Shown here one piece after another: positions 33,501-63,048 of a stretch of DNA of 64,000 nucleotides (within the stretch, counting starts at the first letter, position 1; each line of letters starts with the position of its first letter). The notes below the pieces were generated by a model. That model was given only the letters and a program-made list of their open reading frames with translations. It was not told where the DNA came from and made no database searches. Both the position numbers and the translations under genes were made by a program. The DNA comes from Carposina sasakii (taxonomy: Eukaryota > Arthropoda > Insecta > Lepidoptera > Carposinidae), in NCBI GenBank assembly GCA_014607495.2, contig CP053175.1:6324001-6388000 (forward strand), read 5' to 3'.

Positions 33501-34491
33501 CAAGAACAAGCAGAGACAGTCTGGTTCCTCTGACCCTGCCGCCTGCACCGAACAGGACGCCGAAGATAACTCCTCACTCATCGACACCATCAACAACCTC
33601 AAGAATAGAATGCAAATCGATTCCATAGAAAACGATCTGGAACTCATCAAAGCAAACACACAGGACACACCGGTCAACGAAACCAGCGAACCAACGTTCA
33701 CCGATGATGATATACCATCGGTCAAACCCGTAGAGAAAACTTATTCCAAATCACGGTCAAAGTTAGATGATTATATTTATATTGCCAGCAGTAAAGGCTT
33801 GGATGGCACTGAAGTTGCCTTCCCGAAGTCAACTCGTGCCAAAGCCGATAGGTCCATCTCCCCCATACCCAAGAAACGTAGAAAAGTTGAAACCAGACAG
33901 TCCAAGAAGGAAGAGGTCACCAATGAAAGGGAACTTAGAAGTAAAACTAAAGATGTAAAGAATACTAAAAAAGCGAGTCCCAAAGCCAAACCGGCTAGGA
34001 ACAAGCCTGAACCTAAAACTACTAGGAACGCTAAAGAAACTAGACCTACTAAAGAATCTATAGAGAATGAGAAAACTATTAGGAATACTCGCAAACGGAA
34101 GTACGAGGAAATAGCTAAACCTGTTCTAAGAGAGAAAGGACAGAATAGACGTTCTTCAAGAAAGAACAGCGAAAACAAGGTTGAAACTAATAGAAAAATC
34201 GCAAGGTCCAAAAAAGCGGTGAAACTTGCGCCCTTGAAACTAGACGTCAGCGTCGATACGAACGTTAGGATGACTAGAGCGAGTCGGAGGCGTCTAGAAA
34301 TCAGCCTCTCCCCTTCTCAAGTCCCGACGATTATACCCGCGTTCTCTTTCGAATCCGATCGACGCGTCGATTCCGTCGAAAGCGTTCCATCGACCAAAGC
34401 GAAGTCGGCGAAAAATCCGCGCGCCAAAAATGCCAGCAAAGCTAAGAAATCACCCGTTAGAGCCACTCGGTCCAGGGCGAATAGGAGGTGA
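21400..34491 (+). CDS. JIL-1: MSK/JIL-1-type tandem protein kinase, 3' part (12 exons, gene span)
   Basis: Dual-kinase Ser/Thr kinase of the MSK1/2 (RPS6KA5/RPS6KA4) class, Drosophila JIL-1; family members are nuclear kinases phosphorylating histone H3 (Ser10/Ser28) and transcription factors. Twelve exons give 2408 coding bases, about 802 residues numbered here from the first visible one: end of the N-terminal AGC kinase domain (1-85), linker with regulatory sites (86-177), C-terminal CaMK-like kinase domain (about 178-450), basic tail to a TGA at 34489. Support is the ordered match to MSK landmarks (DWWSVG, HPFFQ, PTDSP, GYSYVAPSIL, YAVKII, VVDFGFARR, TPCF, YAAPE) and matching exon phases at every junction except the 26846 exon, which is one base short. 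The 5' exons (N-lobe, first HRD and DFG) were not recognised in 1-21399. Class assignment is strong; MSK versus JIL-1 naming is by orthology inference. Confidence 0.9.
21585..21800 (-). repeat. Family D tail plus tRNA-like SINE fragment
   Basis: 21585-21715 is a reverse copy of the family D tail (CCCGCCTGCCCAGCGTGGTG, AGGCCTACGT). 21730-21796 reads, on the minus strand, as a tRNA-like module with a B-box-type GTGGGTTCGAT and A-box-type sequence, matching 35697-35765 in the other orientation. Too decayed for a working tRNA. Confidence 0.7.
22062..22143 (+). CDS. JIL-1: MSK exon b: N-kinase C-lobe end (HPFFQ)
   Basis: Acceptor TTTACAG before 22062, donor CAA|GTTAGT after 22143. Completes the split Lys codon and encodes LLVKYPRKRLGGGEEDANEL followed by KRHPFFQ, the usual end of an AGC kinase catalytic domain (RLG...HPFF). 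Enters in phase 2, leaves in phase 0. Confidence 0.93.
22745..23150. mobile_element. Repeat family F (AAAAGAGGAGG) copy, interrupted
   Basis: TATAAAAGAGGAGGTGGAAC at the left and CACCTCTTTTATTTCTTCTC at the right form inverted ends; the inside has GAGGCCATGACGTCATGATA. About 140 unrelated bases (about 22868-23015) interrupt this copy. Other copies: 28178-28465, 46885-47165, 49638-49915. Lies in an MSK intron. Confidence 0.75.
23340..23502 (+). CDS. JIL-1: MSK exon c: AGC C-terminal extension with turn-motif site
   Basis: Acceptor TAACCCAG before 23340, donor CTTG|GTAAGT after 23502. Encodes GLDWEAVARREVSAPFVPAL and NFADEFTAMPPTDSPAVPP. PTDSP aligns with the MSK1 turn-motif region (PTYSP, around Ser360), a MAPK site in mammals; the Ser-Pro is conserved. 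The exon is GC-rich compared with flanking introns. The minus-strand reading frames over it are shadows. Confidence 0.93.
23879..23985. mobile_element. Short inverted-repeat element, TAAGCACGAACCT ends
   Basis: TAAGCACGAACCT at 23879 is mirrored by AGGTTCGTGCTTA near 23985. The inside carries CTCGATAG and a self-complementary TAGCGAATCGCTAGCG. A relative in reverse lies at 18908-19020. Confidence 0.75.
24318..24430 (+). CDS. JIL-1: MSK exon d: hydrophobic motif and inter-kinase linker
   Basis: Acceptor CCCCTCACAG before 24318, donor AAG|GTATGT after 24430. Completes Gly and encodes YSYVAPSILFSENIISDQIW, then a Lys-rich linker ending GWVAK. GYSYVAPSIL matches the MSK hydrophobic motif GYSFVAPSIL, where the Ser after GY (Ser376 in MSK1) is autophosphorylated by the C-terminal kinase to activate the N-terminal one. 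Confidence 0.93.
24835..24954 (+). CDS. JIL-1: MSK exon e: C-terminal kinase Gly loop and VAVK lysine
   Basis: Acceptor CTTCCCGCAG before 24835, donor AAG|GTACGT after 24954; 40 codons in phase 0. Encodes DSPFFQKYAVDLSSPLLGDG then SYSVCRKCIHRHTGLEYAVK. LLGDGSYSV is the glycine-rich loop (MSK1 has LGEGSFSI) and the final Lys (residue 217) is the predicted ATP-binding lysine. Confidence 0.93.
25008..25230 (+). repeat. Repeat family D (retroelement tail) copy
   Basis: GCCTCCCCCAGGGCACG, CACGCTGGGCAGGCGGGTTG and CACGGGAGGCGCTGCTGCCC in order, repeated at 60935-61190 and, reversed, at 30595-30810. This style of sequence, with a CATCATCATC start and CAGTCCACTGCTGGACGTAG, is the common 3' end of lepidopteran non-LTR elements. 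Confidence 0.75.
25240..25545 (-). repeat. Repeat family C copy in MSK intron
   Basis: Reverse full-length copy from TATACATATAATAAAAATAT to GCGGGCGTCCACTAGTACC. Confidence 0.8.
25844..25954 (+). CDS. JIL-1: MSK exon f: C-kinase alpha-C helix
   Basis: Acceptor TTTTTTACAG before 25844, donor TCG|GTAAGC after 25954; 37 codons, phase 0. Encodes IISTQKKDKDIKQEIELLRA and CQGCPYIITLHEVISDS, the beta-3 to beta-4 region; the Glu in KQEIELL is the expected salt-bridge partner of the ATP lysine. Confidence 0.92.
26030..26810 (+). mobile_element. Family E copy broken by a nested element
   Basis: The left part (26030-26320) and right part (26460-26500, 26763-26810) together match the copy at 13424-13815. 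Between them lie about 140 bases with a small hairpin (AAAATTGTTATC / GATAACAATTTT, 26328-26373) and the complete TA-flanked element at 26501-26760. Confidence 0.75.
26501..26760. mobile_element. Long-TIR element, TA target duplication (Tc1/mariner-style insertion)
   Basis: Starts CAGGGTGTAACAAAAAGGGT and ends with its near-exact mirror ACCCTTTTTGTTACATCCTG; the arms run about 110 bases each, so the element is almost one hairpin. It is flanked by TA on both sides, and the family E copy at 6600 shows the empty site (GATGTATAGAGTACG). A second copy is at 46322-46579. Confidence 0.88.
26846..27009 (+). CDS. JIL-1: MSK exon g: C-kinase HRD exon with one-base frame break
   Basis: Acceptor CTTCCGCAG before 26846; best donor GAG|GTTAGT after 27009. 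The frame set by the previous exon reads AFTYIVTELAAGGELSAHI to AVQHMHAARTV (residue 302). The next bases, CC at 26990-26991, can only be a His codon lacking its middle base; one base later the DNA reads AGG GAT CTC AAA CCC GAG, that is RDLKPE, joining directly to NILLT of the next exon. The exon is 164 bases where 165 keeps frame. As written, the catalytic loop is lost and translation would leave the kinase frame. A real mutation, a sequencing or assembly error, or a nonstandard exon structure could explain this; the intact flanking exons favour an error or a very recent change. Confidence 0.88.
27044..27164 (+). pseudogene. Diverged partial duplicate of the MSK HRD exon
   Basis: About 100-150 bases after the HRD exon the sequence repeats in altered form: GGCAGTTA, then ACATATGCA..GCGG, AGGACGGTGC, CTCAAAC, then GGTTAG...GTGTGTAAAAGGC.GGCATTTT, in the same order as in exon g and its donor flank. 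About 35 extra bases lie near its start. It is bordered by an acceptor-like TTTTCAG (ends 27043) and a donor-like CAG|GTTAGT (after 27164). Read as an exon of 121 bases it has no stop in the phase required after exon g, and 164+121 is a multiple of three, but HRD is replaced by MWD and the peptide is poorly kinase-like. Probably a decayed duplicate; use as a real exon is possible but unsupported. Confidence 0.6.
27440..27910. repeat. Uninterrupted copy of repeat also at 38893-40030
   Basis: Contains TGCGCTCCAATGAAACGAAA, GGCCACTAGATGTCGCTTAG and TTTCATTAGGTCATCTGAAT. The reverse complement matches 38893-39256 plus 39918-40030, where another element has inserted; this copy therefore preserves the empty site. 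Confidence 0.75.
27910..28150 (+). repeat. tRNA-related SINE-like repeat
   Basis: Runs CTGCCCTTATCCCATTATTT, GGCAGGCTGCCTGCCTGACG, ATAGCTAAGTGACAATTTTT to GGCCCGTGACTGGGATCGAA, a B-box-like end. The same modules recur at 6700-6830, 30302-30430 (reverse), 45060-45215, 45930-46055 and 53140-53180. Confidence 0.65.
28178..28465. mobile_element. Repeat family F copy
   Basis: Complete-looking copy from ATAAAAGAGGAGGTGGGACT to GCTCCTCTTTTATTTCTTCT with inverted ends. Confidence 0.75.
28783..28901 (+). CDS. JIL-1: MSK exon h: C-kinase DFG and activation loop
   Basis: Acceptor GTATTCCAG before 28783, donor TTCAG|GTGAGT after 28901 (phase 2 out). Encodes NILLTSPRLSEARVKVVDFG then FARRMPDENDRARMMTPCF. 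DFG supplies the Mg-binding Asp. The Thr in MTPCF aligns with MSK1 Thr581, the ERK/p38 site in the C-terminal activation loop. Conserved sequence here argues that the frame break in the previous exon is not old decay. Confidence 0.93.
29358..29533. mobile_element. MITE next to MSK exon i
   Basis: CCCCCTGATTACGTAAAAG and AGCAAAGCGATAGCGAAAAT on the left mirror ATTTTCGCTATCGCTTTGCT and GGTAACAAGGGGG on the right (about 50 bp imperfect TIRs). It sits inside a partial copy of the 1845-2066 repeat (CGAGAAACCAGAC before, CCGAGCCCCTAGC after) and ends 75 bases before the exon. Confidence 0.78.
29609..29708 (+). CDS. JIL-1: MSK exon i: C-kinase APE motif
   Basis: Acceptor TTTGTCGCCAG before 29609, donor CTC|GTGAGT after 29708. 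Completes Ser and encodes LPYAAPEVVSRARSSGAPGY then GAACDLWSLGVVL. YAAPE and the alpha-F DLWSLGV are typical of CaMK-type domains. The exon is very GC-rich and sits between two inverted-repeat elements at 29358-29533 and 29745-30094. Confidence 0.93.
29745..30094. mobile_element. pogo/Tigger-like non-autonomous element, TA target duplication
   Basis: CAGTGCAACCTTAATATAAC at the left mirrors the right end (CGTTATATTGAGATTGCACTG); both ends abut TA. The CAGTgcAACCTcgATATAACG terminus resembles pogo/Tigger elements. The inside is AT-rich with further CG.TTAACA-like repeats and no transposase. Confidence 0.8.
30590..30810 (-). repeat. Repeat family D copy
   Basis: Reverse copy from GCCCGTGGGTATCGTACGAG to AGCAGTGGACTGCAATAGGC, followed by an (AAAG)n run, 45 bases upstream of MSK exon j. 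Confidence 0.78.
30854..30956 (+). CDS. JIL-1: MSK exon j: C-kinase alpha-F to alpha-G
   Basis: Acceptor TTTTCAG before 30854, donor GAAG|GTAAGG after 30956. Encodes YCMLCGKAPFQPANRKEPVT and ALMDRIRGGAFTMEG, matching YTMLSGQVPFQ...IMKKIKKGDFSFEG of MSK1. Phase 0 in, phase 1 out. Confidence 0.92.
30957..31806 (+). other. MSK intron without recognised features
   Basis: Intron between exons j and k. AT-rich; I see no assignable repeat or gene beyond the splice sites. Confidence 0.5.
31807..31940 (+). CDS. JIL-1: MSK exon k: end of C-terminal kinase domain
   Basis: Acceptor TTTCCCCAG before 31807, donor CAG|GTACGT after 31940. Completes Gly and encodes APWDTLSASTRHLVRGLLTV then EPGDRLTLPDLLHELKEPGH, ending FQLQ. 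GLLTVEPGDRLTL matches the MSK motif GLLTVDPNKRLKM at the last helices of the catalytic domain. Confidence 0.93.
32359..33004. mobile_element. TIR element in the last MSK intron
   Basis: ACTCGAAACCATAATTCGAG at the left mirrors CTCGAATTATGGGTTTTAGT at the right, with the match continuing inward through GACTAG and GACAG. Its left 110 bases recur at 60220-60340. No coding capacity. Confidence 0.78.
33137..33410 (+). repeat. Repeat family C copy before the last MSK exon
   Basis: Forward copy with a short internal deletion after AGACAAACAG, ending 55 bases upstream of the exon acceptor. The open frames on it are repeat-derived. Confidence 0.8.
33466..34491 (+). CDS. JIL-1: MSK last exon: long basic nuclear tail
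   Basis: Acceptor TTCAATCCCCAG before 33466, stop TGA at 34489-34491; 341 codons plus stop, phase 0. It opens DMTKADLYKRRYKNK, comparable to the FNKYKREG segment after the MSK1 kinase domain, then becomes low-complexity and rich in Lys, Arg, Ser and Thr. PKKRRKV at 33868-33888 is an SV40-like nuclear localisation signal, at about the position of KRRKMKK in MSK1. Runs such as KTRNAKETRPTK and RATRSRANRR resemble chromatin-binding tails; JIL-1 uses its C-terminal region to bind chromatin, so the same role is inferred. No recognised domain after about residue 480. Confidence 0.9.
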   Translation, partial: DMTKADLYKRRYKNKQRQSGSSDPAACTEQDAEDNSSLIDTINNLKNRMQIDSIENDLELIKANTQDTPVNETSEPTFTDDDIPSVKPVEKTYSKSRSKLDDYIYIASSKGLDGTEVAFPKSTRAKADRSISPIPKKRRKVETRQSKKEEVTNERELRSKTKDVKNTKKASPKAKPARNKPEPKTTRNAKETRPTKESIENEKTIRNTRKRKYEEIAKPVLREKGQNRRSSRKNSENKVETNRKIARSKKAVKLAPLKLDVSVDTNVRMTRASRRRLEISLSPSQVPTIIPAFSFESDRRVDSVESVPSTKAKSAKNPRAKNASKAKKSPVRATRSRANRR

Positions 34492-35696
34492 AAACACAAA
34501 CGTATCAAACGCCATCTGTTTTTCAAAGTTAGCAAACACTTTTTGCAGCAAGAATGGTGTATAATGTTACCAATGCTGCATTCGACGTTTAAATCCCCAC
34601 TCTACCGTTTTTGATGCAATCTAGTGTCTTTGTTAATGTGGTTTGTGCCGTTACAAACTTAGCCTGCGGGGGCGCTGTTGTCGATTTTAGTGCTGTGTTT
34701 AACATAGAAGAACGTTTAGTTCCAGTTTTCGCCGCAGTCCGGTAAGTTTGTACTACGGCAATATGGCGCGTTTGACCTCAAATTCCAAATATAACAAGAC
34801 AGAATAGTGATGCGAGAAGCTTCGACGCTTTGCTCATAAATAGTTTAGCGAATTAAAGATAAATTATTTATTGAAAAGAGTTGTAAAAACTCACTAAATC
34901 TCCCAAGTTACATGCTGTTTTGTGAGGGTAGTATGACAATATAAGGAAGACATTATGACTACTGGCTATGCCGCGAGAATGATGTCATATTTGTCAAAAC
35001 TGTCAAAAAACGCACTGAATGACACGTGAATAGCTCTACAAAATGTCCATACTACCCGCGCAGCTATAAAGTAACCTAGACATGTTTTTTTTATTATTTA
35101 ATGTTAACTATTAATTTGTAAGACACTTTTTTCTCCTTTTACTTTACCATTAGATATAACTCGATGTTGGTTATGTATTTCTATAGTATGAGTTACGAAT
35201 GTGGAGGGAATCGCACTTTCTAGAAGTAATTTTTCCTTTTTAGAGCCCTTATATACCTATTCTATATAAAATTGTTGATATAACTATTACTTAGTTGAAT
35301 TTTTGAGATACCTTGTTTCTATCTAGTAGATATGTAAACATTATCATTGCGTGATATGATTAGCAATTCATGATATTTCGTATATTAGTTAATATACTGA
35401 ACATGTAACATGTTGTATTCGTTGTTATTAGATAGAAACAACAATAATTAATTCATATTGCAAGATTTAGTATATAGAAATGAATCTAAAATGTTGCTTT
35501 TTGCGCAGTCCTACTATTGTCTAAAAACAGGTATACATATTATAATAATTATCAGCAATCTTAAACAACTTCTAAGCACTATTTGATTCTGTGTTTTCGT
35601 GCCTCAAGATAAGGTTGAATATATGAATAAATTAGAAAATTAGAAAAAAGCCGCATCAAAAACATAACCCTCCTTCTGCGCAGTCCGGTAAAAGGT

Positions 35697-35765
35697 AACT
35701 CAGTGGTAAGAGCGCTGGCACGGAATGCAGAAGTCATGGGTTCGATTCCCACCCGGGTGAGGATT
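35697..35765 (+). repeat. tRNA-derived SINE fragment
   Basis: TAACTCAGTGGTAAGAGCGC (A-box-like) and GGGTTCGATTCCCACCCGGG (B-box) give a tRNA-like order and spacing, but the acceptor and anticodon stems do not pair well. The same module is reversed at 21730-21796. Confidence 0.6.
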
Positions 35766-36493
35766 TTTTTCCATTTCTTTATTAATAATTTTATAAAGGT
35801 AACTGAGCTGTTGTTAAATAAATACATTCATAATAATTGTTCATGTTTGTTTGCTTGCATTTTAGATTAATTTCTATATCTTTGATGGAGTTAGTAAGAT
35901 CTCTATCTACTATACTATGAGCTTAAGTTGTTTTGTGTGTATATTTGTTTGATTTAGAATATAATAGGTTAAATTTGTAAATGTTTAAACTGCAAGTGTG
36001 GTACCTATCTAGGTTTAGTTTCACTTCCGCGTTATGAAAAAAAAGTGTAAAATCTACAGAAAAAAAATATTTATTTATGTCTGGTGAAAGTGCCAAAGCT
36101 AAAATTAATCCCTTACCAAAAGACGCTATGTATTTGTTGAACTTTTTTTATTGCTATTTTTTTATTAACACCACTTTTATCTCTCTAAATTTTGTTTTCG
36201 TTGTTTTAAGCGCTTTTACCAAATAAAATAATTGTTTTCATATTTGTATCGTGTAAATAAGCTAGCGGTATTTAGTACAAAATCGGTGGAAGATTTTTAT
36301 CATTATTATTATAATATAATTTAGATGAAAAAATCTCTAATTTAAAATTCACAAATTTTGGAATTGTATGATCGATCAGGCAGGTGATTGTGATTTTTGA
36401 ATGTTTTATTTTCATTGATTTTTAATCTGTATTTTAAGTTTAAATCTAGTGTAGACCTCACTTTCCATTGCTTAATGTAATTTATTCTCAAAC

Positions 36494-36805
36494 TAGTGGA
36501 CGCCCGCGACTCCGTCCGCGTGGACTACAGAAAAAACAAAAAGTCGAAATTATCCGGGATAAAAAGTAGGCTATATGTTAAGTGGGACCTGTCACAATAT
36601 ATTCCTGAAAACTGCATCGAAATCGGTTCAGCCGTTTCTGAGATTAGCGTGCACAGACGCACAGACAAACAGAAAAAAAATCAAAAAAATCATTCTTTTG
36701 GGTATTACTATTGCGTTGATAAAGGTCTCCAATAATATTTTTTCTCATATATCTTCCATGTACAGACATCGATCCGTTACATTTTTATTATATGTATAGA
36801 TAGAT
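36494..36805 (+). repeat. Repeat family C copy
   Basis: Forward full-length copy from CTAGTGGACGCCCGCGACTC to a TATGTATAGATAGATAG tail. Confidence 0.8.
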
Positions 36806-37670
36806 AGAAGATTCCTGATCAAAATTGTATGTGTTTCTTAAAAAAAACACAAAAAGTGTTAATTAATTGAAATTTGTAATTTATTTACCAGTCGAGTCCA
36901 CCAAAAAAAAATTGCATTTTCAATACATCCTATGACATATCTCTTTCTCTATCGCACAGTATTCTACAGCTAATGTGCGACAGGGAAGGGATTTGTTGAC
37001 TATTTTTGATGCTACAAGCTAGTAGTGTGAAGTTCCTTAGAAAAGTCAATGAAAGTGGCATGCATGTTTGAGAAGCGAAGTAGATTTTGCCAATCGGGAG
37101 ATTCAGAATTTCCATAAATGAGAGGTAGCCTATACGCCACCAGACGCCGTATAAAAGTGCACTTAAATGTATTGTACCAAAAGATATATAATTTTATAAT
37201 AAATTAGAGGTTATATAAATGAATGTGTCGGTGGCCAGACAAATTTTTGTAAAGTGCAACACCGACGGGGAGATATTGGATTGTAATAAATATACCATTT
37301 TAACAAGTTACGTGTGTTTTATTGATCAACATTTTTATTATATCGAATCTGATCTGTTGCTGAACAGAATTGTATGAAGATTGCATGCTTAGAAAGTACT
37401 TCTACTTTACGAAAAAGTAGAAGTAAAAAAAAACGTAGGTATGTACTTACGAAATCGAGCCTTACGAATATGACTAGTTAGCCTATATGCGAAAGCTCCC
37501 TCTGTTATACCTACCAAATATCTTTCTTGACTAGTAGACGGGTACAACGCCCCCTCACGCGGACGAAGGTGTGCTAGTACATAATAAATCTATGGTTTTA
37601 ATAGAACAATTCCTATGCCCGATTTCGGAACTACGTATGCAGTGAAGCTGGAAAAGTGATCATATACTAA

Positions 37671-38206
37671 GGGCTGAAACACGTCGCGACGCCATACTTG
37701 GTGACAATGATTCAGTAGATCTAAAAAAACTCTTTATTTAAAGAAAACGTTGGAAACCCGATGGATGTATATCAAAGAATATACTTACTCTCTAACGAGA
37801 GATATGTATATGTTGACAACAGTGACGATCTAAGGTTGACAATGAATGATTCAGTTTGTTTCTATTACTCTTGCACACAACACGCGTCAACCCGGAAGCA
37901 GTTTTAAAATCAAAATGTCTGACGTTGATGTCGATATATTAATATCTTTGATTCAAGAACGCTTGTTTGTGGGATTCTAGTGACAAAACTTATAAAGACA
38001 AATTTATAAAACAAGAGGCATGGAAAAGCATTTGTGAAATCATTTATGATAGATTTCAATCATCAAACAATTATCTTTACAAAGGCAGACTTCTATCCAC
38101 ACTAAAAAATCATGGTTACCCTACCGTACAACCTCTTTTTCGCGGCGCCCCGCAACGCAAACTGCCAATTTTAGCGTTGCGGCGCCGCAACGCTGTGTTT
38201 CGGCCC
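37671..38206 (+). mobile_element. PIF/Harbinger-like element with TAA target duplication
   Basis: Left end GGGCTGAAACAC..TCGCGACGCC and right end mirror GGGCCGAAACACAGCG are inverted repeats; TAA flanks both (37668-37670 and 38207-38209), the three-base target typical of PIF/Harbinger. The inside includes a broken MADF-domain frame. The right end has an extra GCGGCGCCGC palindromic region. At 536 bp it cannot encode a nuclease. Confidence 0.78.
37915..38155 (+). pseudogene. Broken MADF-domain gene fragment inside the Harbinger-like element
   Basis: ATG at 37915 (context AAAATGTCTG) reads MSDVDVDILISLIQER, then runs into a TAG at 37978. Shifting one base (one T too many in TTGTTTGTGG) continues LLWDSSDKTYKDKFIKQEAW and KSICEIIYDRFQSSNN. 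The LIxLIxxxxLLWDxxxxxYKDK..xxxAWxxI pattern is the MADF (Myb/SANT-like) DNA-binding fold, which Harbinger-type transposons encode beside their nuclease. The rest of the protein is deleted, replaced by element-end sequence. Confidence 0.75.
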
Positions 38207-38892
38207 TAAGGCGATAAACACACTGCCACGCCACACGCTGCATGTTGCGTGTCGACGGACCTACACATTTTCTGTGTGTTGGACTGTGCGTGTTTTCTAT
38301 ACAAACGGAAGATACTTACCTACAAGCAACGTTAGAAAACGCATTCACGCGCTACGCCGCATGGTGCGTGGGTGCGTGGCAGTGTGATAATCGCCTAACT
38401 AGTGCCATAATATATGAGAAGTATACGGTGAAACGCACATTACTAAGGCCGGCCGGGCTATTACCTAATTTGCAGTAGCAAAGCCGAGTGTCCGAAGTCA
38501 TGCACGGGAGTTACTATGAAACAGTCTAGTCGGTTTTTTCAGGAATTCACTGCTGGGTGCTGATATTGTGTGATTTCACTTGTTTGTACTTACAAAACTA
38601 GCATTATAACAATTTGACATGGTATCTTTGAAAAAAATGTTTGTTAACCGATTTCAGATGGATTTATGTAAAAAAAATATAATATTAATGTAACTTTGGA
38701 CCTCAATATCTTGGAAACCCGTGGTTTCCCAGGGGTGCTTCCATAGAAAAAATCGTGATGATACAAAGTATACGAGGTATTAAAAAAACAAAGTTGTCTT
38801 TTTACACCCAGTATGTCCGACTAAGTCGAGCCGATTGGAATGTTTCAAAGAACGATTTAGTATGTACCTAAGCATTGCTTGATTCCAGGGGC

Positions 38893-40030
38893 GGCTCGTG
38901 ATATTTTTAGATGGGGGTTAATTTTTTTTTAATATGAGCGCATGCAAAATTACAGTTTGGAAACGGCGCGCGTGTTCAATATTACTCCCTTACTGAATGA
39001 AATAATGCAACCTCCCTCTTAGTAAAATTCAGATGACCTAATGAAACACATTAAGGACAACCATATCGCGTTCTAACTAGGCCTAAGCGACATCTAGTGG
39101 CCGCAAACGCACACTACGAATTTATGTGAGCGGCGCTCCAGATTAGGCTAATTTTTCATACGAAATCTTTTGTTTCACGCGCCGGCCTATATCGGTATGT
39201 CTCTTTCGCACTCATTGAATACAGTAATAGGAATCGTACCAAATTTCGCTTCATTGGGGTATATTACACGATCAGTATTATCGTGATACGGTGATATTAT
39301 TGACCGTGTAAGCGGCTGTATCGCTGTATCATGATATCACAGAAAATTCAGAAATCCTGTGATCCGCGCGATCCATCAATAATATTGAAGCGCTTACCTT
39401 CGCGATACGCGGAGGTATCAGTATTCACAAACTAAGTAGAGATGCTAACGCAGTCCGTATTCAACTGTCAGCCATGGAGGAACGACGTACTACTAAGTAG
39501 TGATGATGACTGCAGGGGACGTCAGATATCGATTTTGAAGGAACTATTAAAAAACGTTTGTTGTATGGGAGCCCCTCCTAGATATTCATTTTATTTTCAG
39601 TAACTATTTGTTTTTATAGCGGTAACAGAAATATATCGTCTCCGAAAATTTAAAAACAATTTTTTTAAACTATCTAGCTATCATGGTTCACAAGTGAGAT
39701 GCAGCCTGGTGACAGGACGGACGGACTGACAACGTAGACCCTAGACAGAGCAATAGGGTCCAGTCTGGAACCCTTCGGGTACTAACAAAACACGTCTTCA
39801 CTCTAGTGAATCTAAAGGCATTCTGATGGTGATAATATTGATCGTGTAATAGCCCTAAATGGATCTTGCTATCTATGCGATATATCATGATAATATACTG
39901 ATCGTGTAATATACCCTATTGGAGCGCGATCGCTAGCGATCCACTCGATACGTAAGATTACAACTTACTTGATACGAACGCGTAGACACTATTGTATAAA
40001 CATAGTAGAATTGAAAGATAATTATAATAT
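38893..40030. repeat. Repeat copy split by the 39257-39917 insertion
   Basis: 38893-39256 and 39918-40030 together match the reverse complement of 27440-27910. The break falls in TTCATTGG|TTGGAGCG. Confidence 0.75.
39257..39917. mobile_element. TIR element inserted in an older repeat
   Basis: GGGTATATTACACGATCAGT at the left mirrors ACTGATCGTGTAATATACCC at the right, continuing through TATCATGATA-type sequence. Further inside, GATCGTGTAATAGCCC repeats the motif. The uninterrupted repeat at 27560 shows the pre-insertion sequence, with a short TTGG-type duplication at the borders. Confidence 0.8.
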
Positions 40031-40488
40031 AGAGAATTATTACCTGCATATTCTGTGTACCTAAACAGAATAGAATTGGAACGGAATCCAGGACTGATTT
40101 GTGAGTAGAGTACGGTCAATCTCGACTTCGACTTCTTATTAGTCTAGTTAGGTTATTAGGCTAGTTCACGGAACTATACAATAACTCTTTGGTAGGAGAT
40201 TTAGGTAACGCCATGTATTTTTGACAGTTATTTTAACTTGTCAGAAAATCCCTCATTATAGGCTAAAACAAAAAAGTAATTTTCAGAATATTTGGTAGAA
40301 TTATAGTAGAAATTTTAATCTATTTATGGCAACCTTAAAAATGGCCCCAGTGGCAGACGTCAAATTTCTTGAAGATGTTGAGTTTTTGTTACAAAAATAA
40401 TTAATTTGTCTACGTTTTCTGTTAATAAATTATGTGAATAATGAGATGAGAGTGTAAATAAATATTAGATTAGTGTTTATTTGTGATT

Positions 40489-63048
<22,560 letters not shown>

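Larger units (their letters stand above)
34492..37310 (+). other. Probable MSK 3' UTR and downstream region with poly(A) signals
   Basis: No coding region recognised. AATAAA hexamers occur at 35817, 36232 and 37285; the last is followed within about 30 bases by a GTGTGTTTT tract and the first by a GTTTGTTTGC tract, both plausible downstream elements. The region also holds a SINE fragment (35697-35765) and a common repeat (36494-36805), so the real 3' end cannot be fixed from sequence. Confidence 0.35.

Noticed and set aside
33161..33533. Open frames just before the MSK last exon
   Set aside because: They lie on a family C repeat and read across an intron; the in-phase acceptor is at 33465.
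33777..34211. 144-codon minus-strand open frame
   Set aside because: Antisense shadow of the low-complexity Lys/Arg-rich MSK tail; Leu/Phe-rich as expected for such a shadow.
35697..35765. Possible tRNA gene
   Set aside because: Good B box but stems do not pair, and the same module occurs reversed at 21730 as a SINE fragment.
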